Shown: in pieces, positions 54,959 through 64,000 of the stretch
Layout: every line of letters begins with the position of its first letter
How positions within the stretch are numbered: position 1 is the first letter of the stretch
NCBI RefSeq assembly: GCF_026013565.1
Contig: NZ_JAPDOB010000001.1
Span: 1,080,178-1,144,177 of the forward strand
Source: Sphingomonas arvum
GTDB taxonomy: Bacteria > Pseudomonadota > Alphaproteobacteria > Sphingomonadales > Sphingomonadaceae
Direction: 5' to 3'
Length of the DNA: 64,000 bases
Notes under the pieces: generated by a model
What the model saw: only the letters and a program-made list of their open reading frames with translations
Databases searched by the model: none
Told to the model about the DNA's origin: nothing
Position numbers and translations under genes: made by a program

Positions 54959-55618
54959 TTGACCTTGGTTTCGATCATCATCCTTGCCCTTGTGGCCCTG
55001 TTCATCGGCCTGCGCCTCTATAGCGTATTGGGCGAGCGCACCGGGCATGAGCAGCAACTGACCCTCAAGCCGGCAGAGCAGGACGCGACGGTGGCGCCGC
55101 GTCCGCAGCCGTCCCCGCTGATTGCAGCGAACCCGGCCGAGCCTAGCGGCGACGCTTATCTGCCGACTGCCGGCCCGGGGGTGCGGGCCATCCTGTCCGC
55201 CGACAGCAGCTTCGACGTGGCCCGCTTCCTTGAGGGAGCGCAATCCGCCTACCGGATGATCCTGGAGGCGTTCTGGCGCGGCGAGCTTGACGATGTGCGC
55301 GGGTTCATCGACCCGGAGGTATACGCCACCTTTGCCACGGCGGTGGAGGAGCGGAACACGGCCGGTCACCGGCTGGACAACCGGTTGGTGGCCATCGAGC
55401 ATTCCGTGATCGCAGCCGCTGCCTTGGACCGGTCGGTAGCCACCGTTACTGTCCGCTTCGAGGCCGATATCGCGGCCGTTACCCGCGACGCTGCCGGGGA
55501 AGTCGTCGCCGGCTCTCTGAGCGATGCGGTGCAGACGCGCGACAAGTGGACCTTCCGCCGCGACCTCGCCAGCCGTGATCCGAACTGGATCCTTATCGAG
55601 ACCGACGAAGAAGAGTGA
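54959..55618 (+). CDS. Tim44/TimA domain membrane protein
   Basis: A 219-residue protein with an N-terminal anchor (TLVSIIILALVALFIGLRLY) and a C-terminal Tim44-like domain. The Tim44 block contains ARFLEGAQSAYRMILEAFWRGELDD, then a long beta-sheet region (ATVTVRFEADIAAV). In alphaproteobacteria such proteins (TimA-like) are linked to envelope biogenesis. It starts with TTG 54959, and the mltA start overlaps its stop by four bases. Confidence 0.88.
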   Translation: MTLVSIIILALVALFIGLRLYSVLGERTGHEQQLTLKPAEQDATVAPRPQPSPLIAANPAEPSGDAYLPTAGPGVRAILSADSSFDVARFLEGAQSAYRMILEAFWRGELDDVRGFIDPEVYATFATAVEERNTAGHRLDNRLVAIEHSVIAAAALDRSVATVTVRFEADIAAVTRDAAGEVVAGSLSDAVQTRDKWTFRRDLASRDPNWILIETDEEE

Positions 55619-56829
55619 GCCACTCGTACCGATTGCTGGCGGTGACGAGCGCCGCGCTGCTGAGCGCCGCCTGTGCCACCCGACCAGCTGCTCCGCCGAT
55701 CACTGGCCCTACGCCGCCCGCTGTGGTGCCCAAGCCGGTATCGCCCAAGCCGGCCAATGCGCTGGCGGCGGGTGTCACGCTGGCGTCGCCCCGCACGCTG
55801 ACCGTCGAGCAGGCGGAGCGGGCGCTGCCTGCCTTCCGCCTGAGCTGCCCGGCGCTGATGCGGCGCACGGACCCATCCGGGCTGACCCGCGGCACCGACT
55901 GGCAGCCGCTGTGCGCCGAGGCCGCGGCGGTGCAGCCAGGCAGCGCCAAGAATTTCTTCGAGACCCGCTTCGAATGGGCGCGGGTCGGAACCGACGCAGC
56001 CTTTGCCACCGGTTATTATGAGCCCGAGATCCTCGGCAGCCGCACACCGGCGCCGGGCTTTGCCGTGCCGATCCATCGCACCCCATCGGACCTCGTGCGC
56101 TGCACTCGTGCAGATGGCCAGACCGGGCGTGGGCGCATCGACGAGACCGGCACTTGCGTCCTCTACTACACTCGCGCCGACATCGAGGACGGGGCGCTGG
56201 CGAACAAGGGTCTCGAGCTGGCCTATGCGGCTGACCCAATCGACCTGTTCTTCGTCGAGATTCAGGGCTCGGGCCGGCTGAAGCTGCCGGACGGCAGCGT
56301 CATGCGACTCGGCTACGACGGGCAGAACGGCCGCGACTACATCGCCATCGGCAAGCTACTGCGCGAACGTGGCGTGCTCCCGCCGGGCGGAGCCAACATG
56401 GAATCGATCAAGGCCTGGATGCGGGCTCAGCCCGATGGCGGCCGCTCGTTGATGCGCGAGAATCCCAGCTACATCTTCTTCAAGGAGCTGACCGGACCGG
56501 GGCCGCTCGGCGCGCTCAATGTCGCGGTGACACCACGGACGACCGTCGCTGCCGACCCTGCCTTCACGCCGCTTGGGGCGCCCGTGTGGCTGGACGTCGA
56601 CCGGCCGGAAGCAGACGGCCTTTGGGTGGCGCAGGACACCGGAGGCGCGATCAAGGGCGCCAACCGCTTTGATACGTTCTGGGGCGCCGGCGATTACGCC
56701 CAGGTGACGGCGGGCGGCATGGCGGCAAAGGGTGACGCGCTGCTGTTGCTGCCCAGGGGTACGGTCGAGCGGGCGCGGGCTGCCCAGGCTGCCGCGACGC
56801 TGGCGGCGAATGCGCAAGCTCAACCCTGA
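55615..56829 (+). CDS. mltA: Membrane-bound lytic murein transglycosylase A
   Basis: A 404-residue lytic transglycosylase cleaving peptidoglycan to 1,6-anhydroMurNAc products. A lipoprotein signal peptide ends near LLSAAC. The barrel domain contains FFETRFEWARV and FATGYYEPEI. The 3D domain follows, with the catalytic Asp in LWVAQDTGGAIKGANRFDTFWG. It is coupled to the Tim44-domain gene by GTGA overlap and to the Smr gene downstream. Confidence 0.95.
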   Translation: MSHSYRLLAVTSAALLSAACATRPAAPPITGPTPPAVVPKPVSPKPANALAAGVTLASPRTLTVEQAERALPAFRLSCPALMRRTDPSGLTRGTDWQPLCAEAAAVQPGSAKNFFETRFEWARVGTDAAFATGYYEPEILGSRTPAPGFAVPIHRTPSDLVRCTRADGQTGRGRIDETGTCVLYYTRADIEDGALANKGLELAYAADPIDLFFVEIQGSGRLKLPDGSVMRLGYDGQNGRDYIAIGKLLRERGVLPPGGANMESIKAWMRAQPDGGRSLMRENPSYIFFKELTGPGPLGALNVAVTPRTTVAADPAFTPLGAPVWLDVDRPEADGLWVAQDTGGAIKGANRFDTFWGAGDYAQVTAGGMAAKGDALLLLPRGTVERARAAQAAATLAANAQAQP

Positions 56830-57358
56830 CGAGGAGATGCTGTGGGCGCGGGTGACCGCAACCATTCGCCCGCTCAGCCGTAATCCGCTGCCGCACCCGG
56901 TTTCCGCCCACCCCGAACCTCTCCCGGACAAGGCGCAGCCCATTGTTCTCGTGCCCAGTGCACCGAAGGGCAGGGTGCCGCCCGGGCGATCAGCGCCAAG
57001 CCTGGCCAAGCCGCGTCCGACCATTCACGGGAGCCTCGACAGCCACTGGGATCGCCGCCTGCGCAGTGGCACCATCGCGGTTGACCGCACGCTCGACCTC
57101 CACGGCCACAGCCTGGAACGGGCCTGGGAAGCGCTCGACCGGGCGCTGGAACAAGCGGTCGCGGCCGGGGATCGCGTGCTGCTCCTGGTCACCGGCCACC
57201 ACCGGCCTGGCGAGCCGCCGGTGCAGCGCGGCAAGATCCGCGCGGCGGTGCACGACTGGCTGGCCGTGTCCCGGCATGCCGACCGGATCGCCGCCGTCCG
57301 CAGCGCTCACAAGCGCCATGGCGGCGGCGGGAGCCTGTACCTGATCCTGCGCCGCTGA
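56810..57358 (+). CDS. Smr (MutS2-type) domain protein
   Basis: A 182-residue protein with a disordered N-terminal half and a C-terminal Smr domain (about 95-182). It has DLHGHSLERAWEALDRAL, then LLVTGHHRPGE (GxH motif in place of TGKG) and HGGGGSLYLILRR. Smr domains cut or nick nucleic acid. It overlaps mltA by 20 bases and lies in the secB-linked cluster, the usual order in alphaproteobacteria. ATG 56810 was chosen. Confidence 0.9.
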   Translation: MRKLNPDEEMLWARVTATIRPLSRNPLPHPVSAHPEPLPDKAQPIVLVPSAPKGRVPPGRSAPSLAKPRPTIHGSLDSHWDRRLRSGTIAVDRTLDLHGHSLERAWEALDRALEQAVAAGDRVLLLVTGHHRPGEPPVQRGKIRAAVHDWLAVSRHADRIAAVRSAHKRHGGGGSLYLILRR

Positions 57359-57410
57359 CGGGAAAATCCGTGGCAAGCCTCACTTTTTCTTAACGCTGCC
57401 GCTCTAGCCC

Positions 57411-59108
57411 ATGTGCTGGAGCACCATGCAAGACGGCACCGCACAGAAACTGAGCAACGTCCTCCTGTCGGCAGCGGCAGGCGTCGCCTCGTTCGTGTTC
57501 AGCATGGCCGCTTTCCTGACGCTGTCGCACCTCAACGACCAGATCGTGGCCAGCCTCGTCGCCGGCGCCTTCTGCCTACTGGTCAGCTACATTGCGGCCG
57601 AGCGCCCCAACAGCGAAAGCGCGCGAGCCCTTGGTGCATTGCGCGACCGCCTGCTGGCGGTGGAGGACGGCGACCTGACCAGTGCGGCGCCGCCGATCGT
57701 CGGCCGTGTCCATCCCAAGCTTGCCGCTGCGGTAGATCGCCTGTTTGCCGAGGTCCGCTCATCCATCGAGAACGCCCATGCGCTCGGCATGTACGATCCG
57801 GTGACCTCGCTGCCGAACCGGCTGAACTTCCGCAACGACGCCGAACGGATGCTCGGCTCATCCGCTGCGGGTCAGCTCGGCGCGTTGCTGTTCGTTGACC
57901 TCGACCGGTTCAAGACCGTCAACGACAGTCTGGGCCACGCCCGCGGCGACCAGCTGCTGGTCATGGTGGCCAATCGCCTCCGGGTGGTGGTCAACACCGA
58001 AGCCATTGCAGACGCCGAGCGGCCGCTCGTAGCCCGGCTGGCTGGCGACGAATTTACCCTGCTTTTCCCCGATGTCGGCGGGATCGAGAAGGCGCAGCAC
58101 CTTGCGCGCCGCGTCGTGCTGGCGATCGGCGAACCATTCGAGCTTCATGGCCACAGCCTCGACATCGGCGCGTCGGTCGGCGTCGCCCTGACACCCGCGC
58201 ACGGCACCAGCATCGAGGCGCTGATGCGCGCGGCCGACATCGCCATGTACCGGGCCAAGAACCGGGGCGGGGGCCAGCACTGCCTGTTCAGCGAAGAACT
58301 TGCGCTGGAGTATAGCCGCAAGGTCGAAACTGAGACGGCGCTTACGGATGCCGTTCAGCGCGGCGAGTTCCTGCTCGCTCTGCAGCCGCAACTGAGCCTG
58401 CTGACGGGCGAGATCACCGGCGCCGAGGCGCTTATCCGGTGGAATCATCCTCGCGACGGCGTGCGCGCCCCCGCCACCTTCATCCCGATCGCCGAGCAGA
58501 CCGGCATCATCGGCGACATCGGCGACTGGGTGATGGCGGAAGTGGCGGCCCTGATCGCCTCGTGGAACGAAACCGGCAAGCGCCGCAAGCGGCTGGCCTT
58601 CAACGTCAGCCCGCGCCAGCTCGACCGCGCCGACTTCTTCGGCCGGCTGCGGCAATGCTTCGGCGCCGCTGGGGTGCCGCTCAGCCAGATCGAGCTGGAA
58701 TTCACTGAGAGTGCCGCCATGGAATGCTCGGCTGCGACGCTGGCGGAGATTGCCGCGCTGCGGGCGGATGGCGCCACCATCGCGCTGGATGACTTCGGCA
58801 CCGGCTACTCGAACATCGCCCGGCTGCGCACCCTGCCGATCGACCGGGTGAAGCTCGACCCGTCGTTGATCAAGGACATCGAGAGCTGCGACAAGGCGCG
58901 GGTGATCGTGCAGGCCGTCATCCACCTCGTGAAGGGCGTCGGCTGCGAAGTGGTGGCCGAGGCCGTCGAGACGGTCTCCCAAGCGGACATCCTGCGCGCC
59001 ATGGGCTGCGACACCGTGCAGGGTTTCGTCTTCGCACAGCCGATGTTCGAAACCGAATTCGTCGCTTGGACCAACGGCGCCGATCGCGGGCTGAAGGGCG
59101 CGGCCTAA
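57411..59108 (+). CDS. GGDEF-EAL domain protein (c-di-GMP metabolism)
   Basis: A 565-residue membrane protein. Two N-terminal hydrophobic helices (about 20-65) precede a linker, GGDEF domain (about 145-290) and EAL domain (about 310-560). The GGDEF motif is changed to AGDEF (RLAGDEFTLLF) and no RxxD inhibitory site lies five residues ahead. The EAL domain looks complete: EALIRW, NVSPRQL, FTES, DDFGTGYSN, KLDPSLIKD and AEAVET. It is probably a phosphodiesterase with a weak or regulatory GGDEF. It may start at ATG 57411 or 57426. Confidence 0.93.
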   Translation: MCWSTMQDGTAQKLSNVLLSAAAGVASFVFSMAAFLTLSHLNDQIVASLVAGAFCLLVSYIAAERPNSESARALGALRDRLLAVEDGDLTSAAPPIVGRVHPKLAAAVDRLFAEVRSSIENAHALGMYDPVTSLPNRLNFRNDAERMLGSSAAGQLGALLFVDLDRFKTVNDSLGHARGDQLLVMVANRLRVVVNTEAIADAERPLVARLAGDEFTLLFPDVGGIEKAQHLARRVVLAIGEPFELHGHSLDIGASVGVALTPAHGTSIEALMRAADIAMYRAKNRGGGQHCLFSEELALEYSRKVETETALTDAVQRGEFLLALQPQLSLLTGEITGAEALIRWNHPRDGVRAPATFIPIAEQTGIIGDIGDWVMAEVAALIASWNETGKRRKRLAFNVSPRQLDRADFFGRLRQCFGAAGVPLSQIELEFTESAAMECSAATLAEIAALRADGATIALDDFGTGYSNIARLRTLPIDRVKLDPSLIKDIESCDKARVIVQAVIHLVKGVGCEVVAEAVETVSQADILRAMGCDTVQGFVFAQPMFETEFVAWTNGADRGLKGAA

Positions 59109-60235
59109 CCTACGACCTTGTCGACGATCCGCCGGTAAATTCGAGCAAGGGCGCGAATGTCCTCCACGCCGGCGCTCTCGTCGAGCTTGTGCATGGTCGC
59201 ATTAGGCAGACCGAAATCCACAACCGGGCAGAGCTGAACCAGGAAGCGGCCGTCGGACGTGCCCCCGCTGGTCGATAATGCGGGAGCCTCGCCGGTCTCC
59301 TCGCGAATGGCACCCACGACCAGGTCGTAGAGCTCCCCTGGCGGCGTCAGGAAGGCCTCGCCGGAGATGCGCGCCCGCACGTTGGCGCGCGAGTCGATCG
59401 CCTGTGCGATGGCGGTGACCCGCTCGACCAATTCGGACCCGCGCTGGAGATTGTTGAAGCGGATATTCAGCTGGGCGGTCGCCTCGCCCGGGATGACGTT
59501 GCTCGCGTGGGTTGGCGTCCCAAGCCCGGTGAACTCAAGGTTCGATGGGGGGAACACGTCCGTGCCGTCGTCAAGGTGCAGCGCGTCAAGTTCGGCGATG
59601 ATGCGGGCAAGGGCGCCCACCGGATTGTCTGCCTTGTGCGGATAGGCGACATGACCCTGCGTGCCCGGCACGGACAGCCACATGTTGACCGATCCGCGCC
59701 GGCCGATCTTCACCGTGTCGCCCAGCCGAAGTTCGCTGGTCGGCTCGCCGATCAGGATCATGTCCGGCCGAATGCCGCGTTCGTTCAGCCAGTCGATGAT
59801 TCGCGGCGTCCCGTAGGTTGCATAGCCTTCCTCATCACCGGTGATCAGGAAGGAAAGGGTACCCCGCCGCTGCTCGATGGAGGCCACGGCCGCCACCATG
59901 GATGCGATGGCGCTCTTCATGTCGTTGGCGCCGCGTCCGATCAGCCGTCCGTCCTCGATGCGCGCGCTGAACGGGTCGCCGCTCCAGCCCTCGCCCGCCG
60001 GGACCACGTCGAGGTGTCCCGCGAAGCCGAAATGCGGCCCAGGTCCAGCCTCGCGAATGGCGACCATGTTCTCCGTCGGCCCGTCCGGCGCCGCGCCAAG
60101 GGTGAAGCGATGAACGGTGAAGCCCAGCGCTGACAATGCCTCGTCCACTACGTCGAACACGGCTCCCCTCGCGGGGGTTACGGAGGGCACGGAAATCAGC
60201 TTGGTGGCGAGGTCGACCGGGTCGATGATAGACAT
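59105..60235 (-). CDS. dapE: Succinyl-diaminopimelate desuccinylase
   Basis: A 376-residue zinc peptidase of the M20 family acting in lysine and meso-diaminopimelate synthesis. The metal-site segments are FAGHLDVVPAGEGW and GRGANDMKSAIASMV, the catalytic Glu lies in TGDEEGYAT, and the further ligand is in LIGEPTSE. The dimerisation domain spans about 175-290. ATG 60235 was chosen; the frame extends upstream. It converges with the GGDEF-EAL gene, overlapping its stop. Confidence 0.95.
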   Translation of the reverse strand: MSIIDPVDLATKLISVPSVTPARGAVFDVVDEALSALGFTVHRFTLGAAPDGPTENMVAIREAGPGPHFGFAGHLDVVPAGEGWSGDPFSARIEDGRLIGRGANDMKSAIASMVAAVASIEQRRGTLSFLITGDEEGYATYGTPRIIDWLNERGIRPDMILIGEPTSELRLGDTVKIGRRGSVNMWLSVPGTQGHVAYPHKADNPVGALARIIAELDALHLDDGTDVFPPSNLEFTGLGTPTHASNVIPGEATAQLNIRFNNLQRGSELVERVTAIAQAIDSRANVRARISGEAFLTPPGELYDLVVGAIREETGEAPALSTSGGTSDGRFLVQLCPVVDFGLPNATMHKLDESAGVEDIRALARIYRRIVDKVVG

Positions 60236-60263
60236 GGGCGCGGAGCTAGCACGGGAGGCGTGG

Positions 60264-60725
60264 ATGCCGAAACTGGACCTGGGAGCAATCGAGCCGACCA
60301 ACGCGACCGGCTATCCAGAACCGCATGACAAGGCGGTGGCTGGACGCTGGTACCGGAGGCTCGCGCCAGTTGCAGGCCTCACCGACTTCGGGGCGAGCCA
60401 TGTCGTGCTGAAGCCCGGCGCATGGTCCAGCCAGCGGCACTGGCACGACGGCGAGGACGAGTTCCTGGTGATGATCGCGGGCGAGGCGACGCTGGTCGAG
60501 GACGATGGGCCGACCACCCTGCGCGCCGGCGACTGCGCGGCGTTCCCCAAGGGTGTCCGCAACGGCCACCATCTTCGCAACGACAGCGCCGAAGATTGTG
60601 TGTTCCTGGTGGTCGGCGGCGGCGAGCGCACTGGTGGAGGCTACAGCGACATCGACATGCTGTTCACCGCGGACAATCGCTATACTCGCAAGGACGGAAC
60701 GCCGTACGGCAGCGACCGGGTCTAG
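60264..60725 (+). CDS. Cupin domain protein
   Basis: A 153-residue single-domain cupin. The metal motif I is visible as QRHWHDGEDEFLVMIAGEATL (GxxHxHxxxxE-type), with motif II near AGDCAAFPKGVRNGHHLRN. The conserved His and Glu residues could bind a metal ion. Function is unknown; similar proteins bind sugars or catalyse small-molecule reactions. It diverges from dapE by 28 bases, a short shared promoter region. Confidence 0.85.
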   Translation: MPKLDLGAIEPTNATGYPEPHDKAVAGRWYRRLAPVAGLTDFGASHVVLKPGAWSSQRHWHDGEDEFLVMIAGEATLVEDDGPTTLRAGDCAAFPKGVRNGHHLRNDSAEDCVFLVVGGGERTGGGYSDIDMLFTADNRYTRKDGTPYGSDRV

Positions 60726-61093
60726 GCGCCGGAAATCATGTTCAGCAGGCCGATGGTCGTGCCGGGGATTAGGCCGCAATTCGCCGCCGCCTTGCCGACT
60801 TCCAGCGGCACGCGGACGTCATGGACCCCGCTAGCGACCCGAATCAGGTCGGTCGGGGTGAGCGCCTGCGGATTTGGATCGTTCTCGCGATAGGTGCGCG
60901 CCAGTCCTGCCAACTCCTGCAGCTGCCCGACCGACAGGCGAGACTGGAGCCGGTCGCCGACGCATCGCGCCTGTTGCGGCGCCAGGCCATAGCCTTCCAG
61001 CGCATCGGTGATCCGGTCGGACGGGGTTGCGCAAGCCGCGAGGCTGAGCAGCGGGGTAAGATAAAGCAAGCGCATCAGGCGCTTAACGGACAC
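60722..61093 (-). CDS. Hypothetical small lipoprotein
   Basis: A 123-residue protein with a lipoprotein signal peptide (LLYLTPLLSLAAC, Cys about 21). The remaining part is helical (DRITDALEGYGLAPQQARCVGDRL), with one more Cys pair in the mature part. I recognise no family. The start may be GTG 61093 or ATG 61075. It is convergent with the cupin gene, overlapping by four bases. Confidence 0.65.
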   Translation of the reverse strand: MSVKRLMRLLYLTPLLSLAACATPSDRITDALEGYGLAPQQARCVGDRLQSRLSVGQLQELAGLARTYRENDPNPQALTPTDLIRVASGVHDVRVPLEVGKAAANCGLIPGTTIGLLNMISGA

Positions 61094-61119
61094 ACCCGAA
61101 GCTTAGTTGCAGTGGTGGC

Positions 61120-61785
61120 TCAGCTATTTGCCGGCTGCTCGTACTGCTCGATCACCCACGGTTCGTCCTGTGCCTGCCCGATCCACTCGGCCACGTGCGG
61201 GTGCTCCAGCACGGTTTCCATGTAGCGGCCCGCGAAGGGTGGGACGGGCACGGAGTAGGTGACAAACCGGGTCACGACGGGCGCGAACATCATGTCGGCC
61301 GCGCACCACCCGCCGAACAGGAAGTCGCCGGTGCCGCCGTGCCGTGCCCGGGCCTGCGCCCATAAAGTCAGGATGCGGTTGATCTCCGCCTTCACGGCAT
61401 CGGCAAGCGGCCGCGGGCCAAGGTGGCGGCGGACGTTCATCGGCAGGTCGCGGCGCAGGTTGGCGAAGCTGGAATGCATTTCCGCGGCCATTGATCGAGC
61501 CATGCCGCGGGCGCTGTCGTCCTCCGGCCAATATCGGTCGCGGCTGGTGAGGTCGGCGCAATATTCGATGATGGCCAGGCTATCCCATACCACGGTGTCG
61601 TCGTGCCACAGCAGCGGCACCTTGCCCGACGAAGGCGCGAATTCGCCACCGTCGCGCCGCTGGTTCCAGGCCTCGTCATAGAGCGGCACGACCAGTTCCT
61701 CGAACTCAAGCCCGGACGCCTTGAGGGCGAGCCAGCCACGCATGGACCAGCTCGAATACGCCCGGTTGCCGATGATGAGCTTCAA
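61120..61785 (-). CDS. Glutathione S-transferase family protein
   Basis: A 221-residue GST. The thioredoxin-like N-terminal domain begins MKLIIGNRAYSSWSMRGW (a catalytic Ser or Tyr in the YSSWS region), with the SGKVPLLWHDDTVVWDSLAI glutathione-binding segment (VP cis-Pro, DS). The C-terminal helical domain fills about 90-221. It could detoxify electrophiles or act in aromatic degradation. Its substrate is not clear. Confidence 0.9.
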   Translation of the reverse strand: MKLIIGNRAYSSWSMRGWLALKASGLEFEELVVPLYDEAWNQRRDGGEFAPSSGKVPLLWHDDTVVWDSLAIIEYCADLTSRDRYWPEDDSARGMARSMAAEMHSSFANLRRDLPMNVRRHLGPRPLADAVKAEINRILTLWAQARARHGGTGDFLFGGWCAADMMFAPVVTRFVTYSVPVPPFAGRYMETVLEHPHVAEWIGQAQDEPWVIEQYEQPANS

Positions 61786-61800
61786 CCGTGCCTCTCCCGT

Positions 61801-62439
61801 TCAGGCCAGCGCGGCCGCCAGCATCGCCGTCCTCAACTCCGGAATGCCACGGCCCGTTTCACTGCTGGTCGCGATCAAGCCCGGGTGCGCTGCCGGGCGC
61901 TTCATCGCCTCCTCAAGCGTCGCCGCGACCGTCGCATCAAGGGCACTGGCCTTGATCTTGTCGATCTTGGTCAGAACCAGCTGATAGCTGACCGCCGCTC
62001 CGTCGAGCATGTCCATGATCTCGCGATCGACCGGCTTGATGCCATGCCGGCTGTCAATCAGCACGATTGCCCGCTTCAGCACCTGCCGCCCGCGCAGGTA
62101 ATCGTTCACCAGGAAGCGCCAGCGCTTGACCATGTCCTTGGGTGCCTCGGCGAAGCCGTAGCCGGGCATGTCGCACAGTCGGACGGCGAGTGGTTCACCC
62201 ACGTCGAAGAAGTTGAGTTCCTGCGTCCGTCCCGGCGTGTTGGACGTCCGGGCCAACGCCTTGCGGTTGGTGACGGCGTTGATCAGCGACGACTTGCCCA
62301 CGTTAGACCGGCCGGCCAGCGCGATCTCCGGCACCGTCGGACCGGGCAGGAACTGGAGGCCTGGCGCAGACTTGAGGAAGTCGACGCGGCCGGCGAACAG
62401 CTTGCGGGCCTGTTCGGCTATCTCGGCATCTTCATCCAT
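61801..62439 (-). CDS. engB: Ribosome biogenesis GTPase (YihA/EngB)
   Basis: A 212-residue GTPase acting in 50S assembly and cell division. G1 is [15 protein letters not shown], the G2 Thr is in [13 protein letters not shown]3 is [13 protein letters not shown]4 is LTKIDKI and G5 is near ATSSETG. The ATG at 62439 overlaps the yidC stop (TGATG), so yidC and engB are coupled, an order common in alphaproteobacteria. Confidence 0.97.
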   Translation of the reverse strand: MDEDAEIAEQARKLFAGRVDFLKSAPGLQFLPGPTVPEIALAGRSNVGKSSLINAVTNRKALARTSNTPGRTQELNFFDVGEPLAVRLCDMPGYGFAEAPKDMVKRWRFLVNDYLRGRQVLKRAIVLIDSRHGIKPVDREIMDMLDGAAVSYQLVLTKIDKIKASALDATVAATLEEAMKRPAAHPGLIATSSETGRGIPELRTAMLAAALA

Positions 62440-64000
62440 CAGCCCGACGCCGCCGCCTTCGCCACCAGCCGCTCGGTATCGTACTTGCGATACAGATACT
62501 TCTGCTGCGCGATGCCGAGCAGGTTGGAGAAGATCCAGTAGAGCTGCAGACCGGTGGCGAACGGCGCCATCACGAACATCATGACCCACGGCATGAAGCC
62601 GAACACCTGCTTCTGCACCGGGTCCATCGGCGCTGGATTCAAGCGGAACTGCAGCCACATGGTGATGCCCAGGATGATCGGCAGCACGCCCAGGTGCAGC
62701 AGGCCCGGCGGGTCGAACGGCAGCAGGCCGAACAGGTTGACCGGCGTCAGCGGGTCCGGCGCGGACAGGTCCTTGATCCAGCCGAAGAACGGCTGGTGCC
62801 GCATCTCCACGCTGACCGTCAGCACCTTGTAGAGCGCATAGAACACGGGGATCTGCAGGAACATCGGCAGGCAGCCGGCGGCGGGATTGATCTTCTCCCG
62901 CTTGTACAGGTCCATCGTCTCCTGCTGCAGGCGCAGGCGGTCGTCCTTGTGCCGCTCCTGCAGCTCCTTCATCAGCGGCTGCAACCGGCGCATGGAGGCC
63001 ATGGAGCGGAACTGCTTGTCGAACACCGGGTACATCAGCCCGCGGACGATCAGCACCAGGGCGATGATCGCCAGGCCGAAGTTGCCCAGCGTGTGGAATA
63101 GCCACAGCAGCAGGCTGAAGAGCGGCCGCATGAACCATTCGAACCAGCCCCAGTCGATCGACTTGGAAAGCTTCGGCACGCCCGCCGCCTCGTAGCGGTC
63201 GAGCATCTCCTTTTCCTTGGCACCGGCGAACAGGCGAGTGTCGGTCCCGAGCGCCTGGCCGGGCTGCACCACCTGCTGCGGGTGGGCGAAGTCGGTCTGG
63301 TAGGCGCCGGTCGGAGCCTTGCGGAAGCTGGCGGCGAACGAGCCGTTGCCGGGCACCAGCGCCGTCAGCCAGTATTTGTCGGTGAAGCCCACCCAGCCGG
63401 CGTTCGAGTTGAACGTCTCGCCCTTGGCCCCGGCCTCGTCCAGGTCCTTGTAGTTGATTCCGTAATTGGCCGCGCCGTTCAGCACACCCATTGGACCGAC
63501 ATGGTGCGTCCAGGCATCCGGATCGGGCGACTTCTCCGCCCGGCTGATCAGGCCGTAGGGCCGCACGGCGATCGGTGCGGACCCCCCATTTGCGACGCGC
63601 TGCCGGACGGTGAACAGGTAGCCGTCGTCCACCGCGATCACCTGCTCGAACCGTTGTCCGGTCGGGTTGGTCCAGCTCAGAGTCACGGGCTTGCCGGGGG
63701 TCAGTACCGGCGCGCTCGCCTGCCATACGGTGTTAGCGTCCGGCAGCTGCACGCCCTGGCCCGCCCAGCCGAAGCTGGCGAAGTAAGCGCCCCGCGCGCC
63801 GGCGGGGGAGAGCAGGCGGGTCGCCTCCGCATCGCGGGTCTGGAGGCCGGAGTGGCGCACCATCTTAAGGTCGTCGATCCGCGCACCGGCCAGATTGATC
63901 GAGCCCTGCAGCGACGGCGTGTCGATCCGCAGTCGCGGGCCGTTGCGCAGCGCCTGGGCCGCGGACACCACCGGAGCGGCGGCTGCCGTGGAGGTCGCCG
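62439..64000 (-). CDS. yidC: Membrane protein insertase YidC (5' end beyond the window)
   Basis: About 520 residues are visible; the gene is cut at its 5' end by the window edge, so the first membrane helix is missing. The periplasmic domain occupies about 1-300 of the visible part ([20 protein letters not shown]). The conserved insertase region follows, with [40 protein letters not shown], and [19 protein letters not shown]. It ends with the hydrophilic [20 protein letters not shown]. It inserts membrane proteins, alone or with SecYEG. Confidence 0.97.
   Translation of the reverse strand, partial: ATSTAAAAPVVSAAQALRNGPRLRIDTPSLQGSINLAGARIDDLKMVRHSGLQTRDAEATRLLSPAGARGAYFASFGWAGQGVQLPDANTVWQASAPVLTPGKPVTLSWTNPTGQRFEQVIAVDDGYLFTVRQRVANGGSAPIAVRPYGLISRAEKSPDPDAWTHHVGPMGVLNGAANYGINYKDLDEAGAKGETFNSNAGWVGFTDKYWLTALVPGNGSFAASFRKAPTGAYQTDFAHPQQVVQPGQALGTDTRLFAGAKEKEMLDRYEAAGVPKLSKSIDWGWFEWFMRPLFSLLLWLFHTLGNFGLAIIALVLIVRGLMYPVFDKQFRSMASMRRLQPLMKELQERHKDDRLRLQQETMDLYKREKINPAAGCLPMFLQIPVFYALYKVLTVSVEMRHQPFFGWIKDLSAPDPLTPVNLFGLLPFDPPGLLHLGVLPIILGITMWLQFRLNPAPMDPVQKQVFGFMPWVMMFVMAPFATGLQLYWIFSNLLGIAQQKYLYRKYDTERLVAKAAASG

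Overview
The window looks like a chromosomal segment of an alphaproteobacterium, most probably of the order Sphingomonadales (Sphingomonas-like). This rests on the high GC content, the mutM-rpsT-dnaA order, the secB / Tim44-domain / mltA / Smr cluster, an UrcA-family protein, the many small Sphingomonas-type lipoproteins, and frequent GTG/TTG starts with 4-base overlaps. Genus-level placement is inference. Most of the window is ordinary, dense core genome on both strands. The clearly accessory part is the first 3.3 kb.

Left end (1-3.4 kb): the C-terminus of a VCBS/FG-GAP repeat surface-type protein, then a tightly coupled cassette of a DUF3489 protein, a DUF2924 protein and a large serine recombinase. 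The cassette ends just outside the CCA-encoding 3' end of a tRNA-Lys gene, which looks like the edge of an integrated element. From 3.4 to 8.8 kb come folK, a family-5-like uracil-DNA glycosylase, GNAT proteins and an agmatine-to-putrescine operon (aguA, an AAC(3)-I-like acetyltransferase, aguB).

8.9-17.6 kb: gatC-gatA-(43-codon ORF)-gatB for Asn/Gln-tRNA amidotransferase, a secreted alkaline phosphatase, a four-gene envelope cluster (lipoprotein, M48 protease, lipoprotein, PAP2 phosphatase) and two tiny proline-rich ORFs. 17.7-26.2 kb holds the protein-quality-control genes: tRNA-Leu, tig (trigger factor), a glycosyltransferase, clpP, a Nudix-DUF47 fusion with its Pit phosphate permease, clpX and a methyltransferase.

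26.2-41.6 kb: mfd, sdhE and recG (repair and respiration), tyrS, a DOMON-like/NamZ pair linked to cell-wall sugar recycling, trmL, a HAD phosphatase, a dicarboxylate symporter, a diverged EF-G-like GTPase, a regulator joining an Lrp-type effector domain to a LytTR DNA-binding domain, and an UrcA protein. 41.7-49.6 kb: YihY/BrkB protein, ubiB-ubiE (ubiquinone), mutM, rpsT, dnaA and a DUF2490 outer-membrane-type protein.

49.7-64 kb: an SDR oxidoreductase with a lipoprotein-like N-terminus, a DUF4136 lipoprotein, trpS, murJ, secB, a Tim44-domain protein, mltA, an Smr protein, a GGDEF-EAL protein, dapE, a cupin, a lipoprotein, a GST, engB and yidC (truncated by the window edge). I found no CRISPR array, no intact insertion sequence and no rRNA. 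The best candidates for undescribed biology are the DUF3489/DUF2924/recombinase cassette, the coupled micro-ORF inside gatCAB, the Nudix-DUF47 fusion beside Pit, the Lrp-effector/LytTR regulator and the AAC(3)-I-like gene inside the agmatine operon.
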